Assembly (NCBI GenBank): GCA_041745535.1
Contig: JBGTIS010000253.1
Coordinates: 1 to 64,000 of the forward strand
DNA length: 64,000 nucleotides
DNA from: JBGTIS01 sp041745535
GTDB taxonomy: Bacteria; Bacteroidota; Bacteroidia; Cytophagales; Cyclobacteriaceae
Reading direction: 5' to 3'
A model generated the notes under the pieces. It saw only the letters and a list, made by a program, of their open reading frames with translations. It had not been told where the DNA came from and did not search any database. Shown here one piece after another: positions 18,972 to 27,982 of this stretch (positions are counted from its first letter, which is position 1; every line of letters starts with the position of its first letter). Position numbers and translations under genes: made by a program.

Positions 18972-20036
18972 TTAAACAAGACTTTTATCTACTTCATCGT
19001 GGTGGTGCTCCGCTACAGCGCCGCCAATGTACATGGATGAAAACAGCGTAAAAACATATGCCTGTATAGTGGCTACCAAAAGCTCTATGATGTTAATAAA
19101 GGCAACAAAGATGGCACTTCCTATACCAACCGCATATGATTCGAAAATAAAACCTAATGCAATAAGGCTTAAAATTACAATGTGCCCGGCTGTAATACTA
19201 ACAAAGAGACGAATCATCAGCGAAAAGGGTTTTGTAAATAAACCTATAAACTCAACCGGAACCAGCAATGGAAGAATGGCCTTGGGAACACCTGGCGTAG
19301 CAAATATGTGCTTCCAGTAAGCTTTATTTCCATTCACATTGGTCACAATAAAAGTTATAATGGCCAGCACCAGTGTTACCGCTATATTACCGGTAAGGTT
19401 AGCGGCACCCGGAATGAGGCCAAATATGTTATTAAACCAGATAAAGAAAAACAAAGTGAGCAAATAAGGCATAAAGCGTTCGTACTTATGTTTTCCGATA
19501 TTAGGTATGGCTATTTCATCTCTTATAAACACAACAATCGGTTCAATGAACGATTGCAATCCGGTAGGAGGGGCTTTTGGGTTCCTTTTGTAGCGTGCGG
19601 CAACCCCCAGAAAAATAATTAGTAAAATGGACAGACTCAAAAATAAGGAAGCCACATTTTTGGTAATGGAAAAGTCATAAACAGTGCGGCTTTCATCTAA
19701 AGGCACAATATGTTCATGATTGTCAATGGCATAGCCATTATATGCTACTTTTTCATGCCCTTGGTAAAAGTTAGATGAGGAGAATACTTCCAGCCCCCGG
19801 TCGGGCGAATAAAGGATAACCGGTAAAGGAAGTGTAATATGCGTATGGCCCACCGTAGCGAAATGCCATTCGTGCGCATCGGCAATGTGATGCATAATAA
19901 ATTCAGTGTCGTTTTCACCCGCTGGCTCACTATCATCGGCTGCAAGTGACGGAACGGAGAATAGAACAACAAAAAATAATGATAAAATACTTAAAATGAA
20001 TGTTTTATGACTAGATTTTTTCAGCTTTTCCTGCAT
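18972..20036 (-). CDS. atpB: F-type ATP synthase a subunit, extended form
   Basis: Stator channel subunit of Fo. At 354 residues it is about 80-100 longer than the Escherichia coli protein. The extra N-terminus has a cleavable-looking signal (about 12-32, ILSILSLFFVVLFSVPSLAA) and a His-rich exported segment (MHHIADAHEWHFATVGHTH), a form typical of Bacteroidota. The core carries the essential Arg in MIRLFVSITAGHIVILS and the last helix IELLVATIQAYVFTLF. It begins 2 bases after the AtpI-like gene. Confidence 0.96.
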   Translation of the reverse strand: MQEKLKKSSHKTFILSILSLFFVVLFSVPSLAADDSEPAGENDTEFIMHHIADAHEWHFATVGHTHITLPLPVILYSPDRGLEVFSSSNFYQGHEKVAYNGYAIDNHEHIVPLDESRTVYDFSITKNVASLFLSLSILLIIFLGVAARYKRNPKAPPTGLQSFIEPIVVFIRDEIAIPNIGKHKYERFMPYLLTLFFFIWFNNIFGLIPGAANLTGNIAVTLVLAIITFIVTNVNGNKAYWKHIFATPGVPKAILPLLVPVEFIGLFTKPFSLMIRLFVSITAGHIVILSLIALGFIFESYAVGIGSAIFVAFINIIELLVATIQAYVFTLFSSMYIGGAVAEHHHDEVDKSLV

Positions 20037-20038
20037 GA

Positions 20039-20434
20039 TTAGATACGCTTTTCAGAATTCGGCCGCAAGTTAGTAATTAACACATATATTTCAAAAGCGA
20101 CATACAGGAAATAAAGAACAAAGAAATTTACCACAAACAAAGTAGTATCACCAATATTACTTTTCAGCACCAGGTAAACCACCAGAACGCTCAGCACAAA
20201 ACGCAGGCCAACTGCCAGCATGTAATTAAGGATGAGCTGGTTTCCACCCTGCCGGGTACCCAAACTGGCAATAAGTAAGGTAACTACGGCCTGTAAGCTC
20301 AAAAAAAGAATTAAATACATCCAGGTAGTATGGACAAACCAAACATGCAGTACTTCCTTTAAAAAAAAAGAAATTACGGCTATAATCACTGTAAATATTA
20401 CAAGGGGAGTAAGCCGCTGCGAATTGCCTGTCAT
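20039..20434 (-). CDS. AtpI-like membrane protein
   Basis: A 131-residue protein with four predicted membrane helices (about 9-26, 36-55, 65-87, 95-118). The start codon overlaps the end of atpZ by four bases (ATGA), and the gene stops 2 bases before atpB. Four helices and this position match the AtpI role, assistance in c-ring assembly or metal transport with AtpZ, but the sequence itself has no strong signature. The function is inferred from position. The tight overlaps imply translational coupling through the start of the operon. Confidence 0.75.
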   Translation of the reverse strand: MTGNSQRLTPLVIFTVIIAVISFFLKEVLHVWFVHTTWMYLILFLSLQAVVTLLIASLGTRQGGNQLILNYMLAVGLRFVLSVLVVYLVLKSNIGDTTLFVVNFFVLYFLYVAFEIYVLITNLRPNSEKRI

Positions 20435-20709
20435 GGCGGATCTTTAGGTAGTCTTTTAATGATGACCAGAATTGTGGCAAAAATAGCCAACAATATCAGA
20501 AACATTAAAAAAAATGGGAATTTATTTCCCATCCATTCGTCAATCTTGATTCCCATCCATGTCGCCAACCCAAATACAACCAGTAACTGAAAAGCCAGGC
20601 CACTGTATTTCAGGTAACTATAGAGTTGACTTTGATTCTGGTTTTGGGAAGGATTTTTCGATTGGTTTTTCTCCGGAGATGACGGCGGGTTGTCCTTTTG
20701 GTTCGTCAT
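20431..20709 (-). CDS. atpZ: AtpZ/AtpI family protein
   Basis: A 92-residue protein with a polar N-terminus rich in Asn, Gln, Ser and Lys (1-32) and two membrane helices (about 36-54 and 64-84) joined by the conserved GIKIDEWMGNKFP. The two-helix hairpin with an acidic loop fits the AtpZ family, small partners of the ATP synthase operon. The only Met before the first helix is at 20709, which places the first 31 codons inside the end of the bactofilin gene in another frame (92-base overlap). A shorter form starting at a non-ATG codon cannot be excluded. Confidence 0.85.
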   Translation of the reverse strand: MTNQKDNPPSSPEKNQSKNPSQNQNQSQLYSYLKYSGLAFQLLVVFGLATWMGIKIDEWMGNKFPFFLMFLILLAIFATILVIIKRLPKDPP

Positions 20710-21091
20710 TAAATTTTATTTCTTTAATAGTGATCCCCATTTTACAGGTTCCATTAAACGATGCGCCAGCTTCTACAATAAGCTTGTTAGTAGTAATATC
20801 TCCGTGAATAATGGCAGTAGGGCGTAGCGTTAATAGTTCGGCTACTTCTACCGATCCTTTTATTTCACCTTCAATTTCCGCATTCTGAGCCAGTACCTTT
20901 CCTTCTACATAAGAATTGGGACCTTGCGCGACTTTTGACTTACTGGTAAGGTTGCCTTTTACAGTACCTTCTACTCTGATGTTTCCATAAGTTTCGATGT
21001 CGCCCGTAATGGTGGCTCCTTTACCAATATTGCTGGTAGATTCGGTTGTTTTTTCGACTGTTTTTGTTTTGTCTGAACTGCTGTTAAACAT
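20618..21091 (-). CDS. bactofilin (polymer-forming cytoskeletal protein)
   Basis: A 157-residue cytoskeletal protein that self-assembles into filaments and often positions cell-wall enzymes. A polar N-terminus (1-20) precedes the right-handed beta-helix domain (about 22-125), visible as repeated short turns such as GATITGDIETYGNIRVEGTV and the later EIEGEIKGSVEV. The C-terminal tail (126-157) is Lys/Pro/Ser-rich and is encoded by DNA that also encodes the AtpZ N-terminus. It starts 11 bases after the M23 peptidase stop, a pairing typical of bactofilins. Confidence 0.95.
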   Translation of the reverse strand: MFNSSSDKTKTVEKTTESTSNIGKGATITGDIETYGNIRVEGTVKGNLTSKSKVAQGPNSYVEGKVLAQNAEIEGEIKGSVEVAELLTLRPTAIIHGDITTNKLIVEAGASFNGTCKMGITIKEIKFNDEPKGQPAVISGEKPIEKSFPKPESKSTL

Positions 21092-21102
21092 ACTTATAAC
21101 TT

Positions 21103-21972
21103 TTAAAATGACACAAATTCTTCAGGATTGACGGGGTTACCATTGTACCAAAGCTCAAAATGTAAATGGGGGCCTGTGGTAATTTCGCCTGTATTGCCAA
21201 TAATAGCTACCACATCGCCCGCGCTTACAAAATCGCCTGGTTTTTTTAATAAAGTAGAGTTATGCTTATATACTGATATAATATCGCTTCGATGCTGAAT
21301 ACCGATTACATAACCCGCATCCTGCGTCCAGGAAGCCATAAAAACGGTTCCGTCCGCCACGCATTTTACAGGTTCATTTTTCTTGGATACCACATCTACT
21401 CCATAATGCCCGATTTTGGTATCGTACGGGGCTGAAATAACGCCAGCTAACGGCGAAAAAAAGAATATTTCCTCTAACTCGCTCGAGGGTGTACTACTAC
21501 CAGCCAACAGCACTAAACCCTGTTCCTCAAATTCTTTTCTGAACTGTGAGTCTATTTTTGGTAACGATTCCTTATCTAGCTTCTTCTGTTGAACAGGCAT
21601 TTTTTGTGCCTCTGCCAATGTAATTTCTTCATTCATGAGTAAACTGTCTCCTCTTACAATTCGCTGAAAGTTAGCGATAAAATATTCTTTTTTCTGTACT
21701 TCCCACTCCAGTGAATCCACGGCCAGCGATAAAGCTACTACTTTCCGGTTAGTTTCTGCCTGTACATAGCGCGGGTCGAGCCATTTCTCCAAAACGGTAT
21801 TCACCAGAAACAAACTAACTCCTAACATAAATATACTTAAGAACACAATTAAAACGATTAACTTTGCGTATGTAAAGGTAAAAGAAGTTTTTTCAGCAAA
21901 GTCCTCCTCATTTCGGATAATGAGTAAAAAGCGGTTAGTAAGTTGGTTTGAAAAAGTTTTTCGTGATTTCAA
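21103..21972 (-). CDS. M23 family peptidoglycan metallopeptidase
   Basis: A 289-residue membrane-anchored LytM-type endopeptidase. A cytoplasmic N-terminus of about 35 residues is followed by one membrane helix (LIVLIVFLSIFMLGVSLFLV), a coiled region, and a C-terminal M23 domain (about 175-285). The zinc ligands are visible as GHYGVDVV (H and D) and GPHLHFELW (HxH). It probably cuts peptidoglycan cross-links outside the inner membrane, positioned by the adjacent bactofilin. The gene is divergent from the PorW/SprE-like gene across about 120 bases that must hold both promoters. Confidence 0.95.
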   Translation of the reverse strand: MKSRKTFSNQLTNRFLLIIRNEEDFAEKTSFTFTYAKLIVLIVFLSIFMLGVSLFLVNTVLEKWLDPRYVQAETNRKVVALSLAVDSLEWEVQKKEYFIANFQRIVRGDSLLMNEEITLAEAQKMPVQQKKLDKESLPKIDSQFRKEFEEQGLVLLAGSSTPSSELEEIFFFSPLAGVISAPYDTKIGHYGVDVVSKKNEPVKCVADGTVFMASWTQDAGYVIGIQHRSDIISVYKHNSTLLKKPGDFVSAGDVVAIIGNTGEITTGPHLHFELWYNGNPVNPEEFVSF

Positions 21973-22038
21973 ATTTAAAAAATTTACAGGATTTTAAAGC
22001 AACTTTTGAAGTTACTAAAGCAAAAATAACTATTAAAT

Positions 22039-22046
22039 TATATTTG
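22039..22046 (+). promoter_or_regulatory. candidate -7 promoter element (TATATTTG)
   Basis: TATATTTG matches the Bacteroidota -7 consensus TANNTTTG exactly. It lies about 45 bases before the ATG at 22092, in the short divergent region. No good -33 TTTG at the usual spacing was found, so this is only a candidate. Confidence 0.4.
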
Positions 22047-22091
22047 ATTAAGCAATATGGCACTATTATTTAGGTGATAGTTGTTAGCTTT

Positions 22092-24755
22092 ATGGTAAAA
22101 CTAAATTTTAATTGTTTGAAGATAAAAGTTTTTTTTAAATATTACATTTTGTTTTGGGTTTCTGTTGCTGCCATTCTTCCGGCATGCGCCCCACAAAAAA
22201 ATGGACCCGTTGCCAGTGTATACCATAATACTACTGCCCGGTATAATGCTTATTTTTATGCCCGGCAACGTATCGAAGAAATCGAGGCTGCTATTGATGC
22301 TAGTAATGAAAACAATTTTAATACCATCCTTAATATTTATCCAAAAATAGATACCGCGGTAGTGGCTGGATTGCAGGAGCAAATTGAAGATTGTATCAAA
22401 AAATCTTCTATCGCCATAGAGCGCCATCCGAAAAGTAAATGGGTAGATGACAGTTATATTTTGGTGGGCCTGTGCCGATTTTACAATGGAGACTATGGAA
22501 ATGCCATTCAAACTTTTAAATACGTAAATGTAAACAGCAAAGACAAAGATGCTCGCCACCGTGCCCTGATAGACCTGATGCGTACCTTTATTGATGCGAG
22601 CGAACAGAATAACGCGATTGCCGTTTCCGATTATTTAAAAAAAGAAAAGCTGAACCGGTCTAATAAAATTCAGCTACATCTTACTCGTGCCTATTTATCC
22701 AAACAACAGGAAGATTTCAGTAATGTGGTAAGCAACCTGCTGGTGGCAGCCCCTCTTATGAGAAACGATGAAGGAAAGGCAAAAATTTACTACATTATAG
22801 GGCAAATTTATCAGCAACTGGGTTTCGATGCCGAAGCTTATAGCAATTATCAGAAAGTACTCCGTAGCAATCCTGAATATGAACTGTTTTTTTATGCCAG
22901 GCTCAATATGGCACAGGTATACGACCTCAGCAGAAACAGCGACATCCGGAAGATTAGAAAATATTTCAGAAAACTGCTGAAAGATCAGAAGAATAAAGAG
23001 TATAAAGACAAGATTTATTACGAGATGGCTGCTTTCGAACAAAAGCAGGGTAATCTGGAAGACGCTATCGAGTTATACAACAATTCTATTGTTTCCAGCA
23101 TTAGCAACAACCGGCAAAAAGCCTATTCTTATCTGGCTTTGGGAAAAATTTATTATGAAGAACTCAAAGAATATAAGAAAGCCAAAGCCTATTACGATAG
23201 CACCCTTACCGTACTGCCTGCCGACGAACCCGATTTTGAGCAAATCGCAAACCGACAGGAAGTATTAGCCGCTTTTGTGGAACAACTCAACATTATTGAA
23301 ACGCAGGATAGTTTATTGGCATTAGCTGAAATGGATACGGCAAGCTTAAGTGCCTATCTGGAAGAAGTGGCAGCCTCCCAGCAGGCTCAGCGGGAAGCGA
23401 CTGCCAAAGTAGCTGCCCAACAGCAAAGAAGAACGCAACGTTCCAGCAACAGCCTGCAGCAAATAGATAATCCTTTTGCCCAGAATGCAGAACAGGCTCA
23501 GGACGAAGTGCAGGGCGACAAATGGTATTTTTATAATGCGGCGGCGTTGAGTTCCGGCCGAACTGCTTTTACAAGAAAATGGGGTAACCGTTCGCTGGAA
23601 GATAACTGGCGACGATCTGAAAAAAGTGTAGCCGCCAATTTAAATCAAACACCAGTTGCAGTGGCTGATACTACCACAGCCGATGCTGGAAATAAACAAA
23701 GTGCCGAAGAAATTATCAGTAGCGAAAAAGCAATGATGATGTCGGAAATTCCTTTCTCCGATTCGGCCAAAGTAACCGCTTATAAGAAAATAGAAGACGC
23801 CTACTTTAGTTTGGGAAATATTTATAATTTCCAACTTGAGGAACCTACCAACGCGGCACAAACTTTTGACACGTTGCTGATCCGGTTTCCGGAAACTCCT
23901 TATAAACCAGAAGTGCTCTATCAGTTATATTTGATTACCAAAGGCCTGGAAGATAGCATTTCTGAAAAATATAAAAATCAGCTTTTAAATGAATTTCCAA
24001 ATAGTACCTTCGCCAAAATTTTATTGAATCCTAATTACCGCGAAGAAAACAATGTGGATGGCGAAAGGTTAAAGAAAACCTATAAATTGGCCTACAACTT
24101 GTACAATAGAAAACATTACCCGGAAGCTATGCAATTGTTACAGGATAGTTTACAGGCTTATCCGGATAACCCTTTTAGCGATAATGTGGTTTTTCTGGAA
24201 GCGATGATTACCGGAAAAATGGATGGTGATCTTCGCTATCAGCTGGCTTTGCAAAATTTTATAAAAGAATATCCTGATAGTGAGCTGATTACTTATGCCG
24301 AAAAATTACAGGAAACAGCAAAAGAATTTAAAGAAAAAAGAGCTCGAGAGAGAAGAGCCGAATTTATTTCTGAGTTTGAAGAACAACATACCTTTGTATT
24401 AGTTTATGACAGAACCAGCGATTTATCAAATGAACTTTTATACGAAATTGAGGTTTTTAATAAAAACTACTTTACAGAATCGAATCTGAAAACGGCTAAC
24501 CTGGCATTAGACAATAATAAGCTAATGATTATTGTACAGCAGTTTCCCGGAAAAGATTCTTCTTATGAATATTATAAAGCATTTAACGGTGAAAATTCAC
24601 CTTTAAAAAGGCTGGCAAAATCGGTTACTATTAATGTGGAGTTTAATAATTTTGTAATTACTGAAGATAACTTTGATATATTGTATCAAACCAAAGACAT
24701 GGAAAGTTACCTGCGGTTTTTTAGTAATAATTATGGCATTTTTTCAATTAACTAA
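22092..24755 (+). CDS. PorW/SprE-like TPR lipoprotein (T9SS)
   Basis: A large lipoprotein with TPR repeats. The ATG at 22092 gives 887 residues and a signal peptide ending in the lipobox LPAC (C32); a GTG at 22074 would add six residues. After the Cys, YHNTTARYNAYFYARQRIEE is the conserved start of PorW/SprE-type proteins, which act in T9SS assembly and gliding. TPR-like helical repeats cover about 80-390 and 560-780. Between them lies a Gln/Ala-rich linker (about 440-490). The C-terminal domain (LVYDRTSDLSNELLYEIEVFN) is of unknown fold. Two T9SS substrates lie 11 kb away. Exact orthology to PorW is likely, not proven. Confidence 0.72.
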   Translation: MVKLNFNCLKIKVFFKYYILFWVSVAAILPACAPQKNGPVASVYHNTTARYNAYFYARQRIEEIEAAIDASNENNFNTILNIYPKIDTAVVAGLQEQIEDCIKKSSIAIERHPKSKWVDDSYILVGLCRFYNGDYGNAIQTFKYVNVNSKDKDARHRALIDLMRTFIDASEQNNAIAVSDYLKKEKLNRSNKIQLHLTRAYLSKQQEDFSNVVSNLLVAAPLMRNDEGKAKIYYIIGQIYQQLGFDAEAYSNYQKVLRSNPEYELFFYARLNMAQVYDLSRNSDIRKIRKYFRKLLKDQKNKEYKDKIYYEMAAFEQKQGNLEDAIELYNNSIVSSISNNRQKAYSYLALGKIYYEELKEYKKAKAYYDSTLTVLPADEPDFEQIANRQEVLAAFVEQLNIIETQDSLLALAEMDTASLSAYLEEVAASQQAQREATAKVAAQQQRRTQRSSNSLQQIDNPFAQNAEQAQDEVQGDKWYFYNAAALSSGRTAFTRKWGNRSLEDNWRRSEKSVAANLNQTPVAVADTTTADAGNKQSAEEIISSEKAMMMSEIPFSDSAKVTAYKKIEDAYFSLGNIYNFQLEEPTNAAQTFDTLLIRFPETPYKPEVLYQLYLITKGLEDSISEKYKNQLLNEFPNSTFAKILLNPNYREENNVDGERLKKTYKLAYNLYNRKHYPEAMQLLQDSLQAYPDNPFSDNVVFLEAMITGKMDGDLRYQLALQNFIKEYPDSELITYAEKLQETAKEFKEKRARERRAEFISEFEEQHTFVLVYDRTSDLSNELLYEIEVFNKNYFTESNLKTANLALDNNKLMIIVQQFPGKDSSYEYYKAFNGENSPLKRLAKSVTINVEFNNFVITEDNFDILYQTKDMESYLRFFSNNYGIFSIN

Positions 24756-24814
24756 CACCCATTTTGATTTAGCTTAATTTTTGTAACTTTTTAACCGAAA
24801 TAATTACGCATCAG

Positions 24815-27178
24815 ATGTCCGATTTCCAATCTAATCAGGAAGATACACCACAAGCTGTGGATGCCAGTGCGAAAAGGGCGAAAATTTATACCCTTGTTGT
24901 ACGTGGATTCTGTATCCTGTTTTTAGTGTTTGTTTTAGTGCTGCCTGCTTACATTTATTCAGTAAGTACTAACTTTTTAGGTTTGTTTGGGGAAATGCCT
25001 AACTTAAAAGCGATTGAGAATCCCGAAAACGATCTTTCCTCAGAGTTATACTCAGCGGATGGCGCCCTGCTCGGAAAGTATTTCCGCGAAAACCGGAGCC
25101 CTGTTACCTACGAAGAACTCTCACCCAACCTGGTAAATGCCCTGTTGGCTACCGAAGATTACAGGTTTACCCAACACAGTGGTATCGACTTGCGAAGTAT
25201 GCTGCGGGTAGCTTTTGGTATATTAACTTTTAACACAAAAGGTGGAGGAAGTACCCTTTCGCAACAAACCGCCAAAAACCTTTTCAAAACCCGGTCCAGA
25301 GATGCCGATATCAGTGACGGACACCTGTTGGGCATTAACAAATATGTAAATCTGGTGATTCAGAAAACCAAAGAGTGGATCCTGGCTGTGAGGCTGGAAA
25401 AATATTATACAAAAAAGGAAATTCTGGCACTTTACCTGAATACAGCTGAATTTGGGAGCAATGCCTATGGCATTAAGGTGGCCGCAAAAACCTTTTTTAA
25501 CAAACAAACACACGAACTTTCAGTAGAAGAGGCAGCGACTTTGGTTGGGCTTTTGAAAGCCACTCATTTTTACAGCCCCGTGTATAATCCTGAAAATTCG
25601 CTTAGCCGCCGAAATCTGGTCATGTATCAAATGGAGAAATACAATTTTCTTCCGCAGGCAGAGTATGATTCTATCAAACAGTTGCCCATTGCCCTCGAAT
25701 ACAAAGTTGATAATCATAACGAAGGGATGGCCACTTATTTCAGGTCGGTAATTCAAAAGTTTTTGTTACAGTGGACCAATGAGCATGGATACGACCTTTA
25801 TGAAGACGGCCTCAAAATTTATACTACGCTGGATAGCCGGATGCAGGAGTATGCCGAAAAAGCGGTAACTAACCATATGAAAGAATTGCAAAGATTATTT
25901 AATGAGCACTGGAAAGGACAGGGCGACCCGTGGCGGGACGAAAAGGGTAGGGTAATCAGTAGTTTTATTCCTAACCTGGCAAAAAGAAGCCCTCGTTACC
26001 GTGGTTTGGAGAAAAAATATGGAAAAGATGCGGATTCGATTGATATTGTGATGAATACGCCTGTTCCGATGACCGTATTTTCATGGAACGGAGAAATTGA
26101 TACCACCATGAGTCCTATTGACTCAATCAAGTATGACCAGCATTTTCTGCACACTGGTTTTATGGCAATGGACCCGCATAACGGGCAAATCAAGGCCTGG
26201 GTAGGTGGTATTAACCATAAATTTTTTAAGTACGACCACGTAATGCAGGGAAAACGGCAACCGGGTTCTACTTTTAAACCTTTTGTGTATGCTACTGCTA
26301 TCGATAACGGATACAGCCCCTGTTATGAAGTGGTAGATGCGCCTATTTCCATTCCGGTTATTATGAATGGGAAAGAAGATATTTATCAGCCCCAGAACTC
26401 CAACGGGAAATTTTCCGGCGAAAGCATGACCCTGCGCCATGCGATGGCTACCTCCACCAATTCTATTACCGTTTTTATGATGAATAAAATTGGGCCGGCT
26501 ACGGTAGTGGATTATGCGCACAGGCTGGGAATAGAAAGTCCGCTGGAACCGGTACTGGCCCTGTCGCTTGGCGGTGGAGGTGATGTGTCGGTTTACGAAA
26601 TGGTAGGTGCCTACAGTGCTTTCGCCAACAAGGGAACCTGGACGGAGCCCATTTATATTACCCGCATTGAAGATAAAAATGGGAATATTATACAGGAATT
26701 TACACCAAAAACCAGAGAGGCTTTGAGTGAGGAAACAGCCTATATAATGCTACATATGCTGAAAGGTACAGTGGAGGAAGTAGGAGGAACCGCAAACAGG
26801 CGACTTCCCGACAGCCTCAAAATAGATAACGAAATTGGCGCTAAAACAGGAACTACCTCTAATTTTTCGGATGGCTGGTTTATGGGCGTTACCAAAGATT
26901 TGGTAGCGGGCGCCTGGGTGGGTGGCGACAACAGAAGCATCCACTTTCGAAATATCATTTTAGGGCAGGGTGCTGTTATGGCTTTGCCTATCTGGTCAAA
27001 TTTTATGAAGGATGTGTACAACGACGATCGCCTGGATATCAAACGGGGAGCATTTGAAAAACCCGCCAGAAGACTTTCTGTAGAACTTGACTGCGATAAG
27101 TATGGCGATACCGATGAAGCGGATTCTTTGTATACAGAAAAAAAAGATGCGGTAATTACCAAAGACGATATCTTCTGA
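24815..27178 (+). CDS. class A penicillin-binding protein (PBP1A-like)
   Basis: Bifunctional peptidoglycan synthase of 787 residues. A membrane helix (about 31-50) precedes the GT51 glycosyltransferase domain (about 75-260) with its catalytic Glu in ATEDYRF and the motif GGGSTLSQQTAKNLF. The transpeptidase domain (about 420-740) has the Ser nucleophile in GSTFKPF, the SxN motif in STNS, and KTGTT. The start lies 59 bases after the TPR lipoprotein stop, so they may be co-transcribed. With the bactofilin and M23 peptidase nearby, this forms a small wall-growth neighbourhood. Confidence 0.95.
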   Translation: MSDFQSNQEDTPQAVDASAKRAKIYTLVVRGFCILFLVFVLVLPAYIYSVSTNFLGLFGEMPNLKAIENPENDLSSELYSADGALLGKYFRENRSPVTYEELSPNLVNALLATEDYRFTQHSGIDLRSMLRVAFGILTFNTKGGGSTLSQQTAKNLFKTRSRDADISDGHLLGINKYVNLVIQKTKEWILAVRLEKYYTKKEILALYLNTAEFGSNAYGIKVAAKTFFNKQTHELSVEEAATLVGLLKATHFYSPVYNPENSLSRRNLVMYQMEKYNFLPQAEYDSIKQLPIALEYKVDNHNEGMATYFRSVIQKFLLQWTNEHGYDLYEDGLKIYTTLDSRMQEYAEKAVTNHMKELQRLFNEHWKGQGDPWRDEKGRVISSFIPNLAKRSPRYRGLEKKYGKDADSIDIVMNTPVPMTVFSWNGEIDTTMSPIDSIKYDQHFLHTGFMAMDPHNGQIKAWVGGINHKFFKYDHVMQGKRQPGSTFKPFVYATAIDNGYSPCYEVVDAPISIPVIMNGKEDIYQPQNSNGKFSGESMTLRHAMATSTNSITVFMMNKIGPATVVDYAHRLGIESPLEPVLALSLGGGGDVSVYEMVGAYSAFANKGTWTEPIYITRIEDKNGNIIQEFTPKTREALSEETAYIMLHMLKGTVEEVGGTANRRLPDSLKIDNEIGAKTGTTSNFSDGWFMGVTKDLVAGAWVGGDNRSIHFRNIILGQGAVMALPIWSNFMKDVYNDDRLDIKRGAFEKPARRLSVELDCDKYGDTDEADSLYTEKKDAVITKDDIF

Positions 27179-27395
27179 GTTAAACCGTAATTGTTGCCAT
27201 ATCTGATACCCTCTATACCCGGGGACTGGTTTTACCAAGCTTCTGAAATTCCTTTAATTTTTAATTATTCAGTATACAGAAAAACTATCTGTAATTGATT
27301 TTTTTGTTGTGGGATAAATATTAGCTTCGTGTTTTTTTGCAGGAATGCATTAATTTTAAGCCGCCGGTTACCATTTCGTTTTAAATAAGTTAAAA

Positions 27396-27971
27396 GTGCA
27401 AGAATCCTATTTTGAAGATCAGCAGGTATTGTCGAGAATGAAAGAGAGCGACAGCAAAGCTGTACTTGAATTATACAGGTTACACAGAGAAGAGTTTATT
27501 CACTGGGCCCAGCATAATTACAAAATAGAGGAGGATAACGCTATTGATATTTTTCAGGATACGCTGGTGGCTTTGCATAACAATGTTATTAAAGGCAAAC
27601 TAACAGCATTAAACACTTCCCTGAAAACCTGTTTGCATGCCATAGGTAAAAGTATAATCGAAAAAAAAATATCTCAAACGAGTACAGCGCCAGCTGGGCA
27701 AAAAGAAGAGTTGTCAACACCTCTTGAAACCGAAGTAATTGATCAGATTACCGTAAATGACCGGCAACGGGTTGTAGCCAGTTTATTGGAAACCATAGGA
27801 GAACCCTGTAAAACTTTATTGAAGTTATCTTATTTTAAAGATCTTTCGATAGAGGCTATTGTTACCGCTATGGCATATCAAGACGAAAATGAAGCTAAAA
27901 AGCAGAAACTAAGGTGTGTAAGCACGCTGAAGCAAATGCTTAAGGATAGGTATAACAACGCTGAATTTTAG
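27396..27971 (+). CDS. ECF-like RNA polymerase sigma factor
   Basis: A 191-residue protein starting at GTG. The N-terminal half resembles region 2 of ECF sigma factors (ESDSKAVLELYRLHREEFIHW, then EEDNAIDIFQDTLVALHNN). The C-terminal half resembles region 4 (LLETIGEPCKTLLKLSYFKDLSIEAIVTAM), but with an insertion and an unusual recognition helix (YQDENEAKKQKLRCVSTLKQML). The sequence is divergent from well-known ECF groups. It is followed 11 bases later by a membrane protein with a TPR domain, the usual position of an anti-sigma factor, so the two very probably form a regulatory pair. Confidence 0.82.
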   Translation: MQESYFEDQQVLSRMKESDSKAVLELYRLHREEFIHWAQHNYKIEEDNAIDIFQDTLVALHNNVIKGKLTALNTSLKTCLHAIGKSIIEKKISQTSTAPAGQKEELSTPLETEVIDQITVNDRQRVVASLLETIGEPCKTLLKLSYFKDLSIEAIVTAMAYQDENEAKKQKLRCVSTLKQMLKDRYNNAEF

Positions 27972-27982
27972 ACAACAAACCT

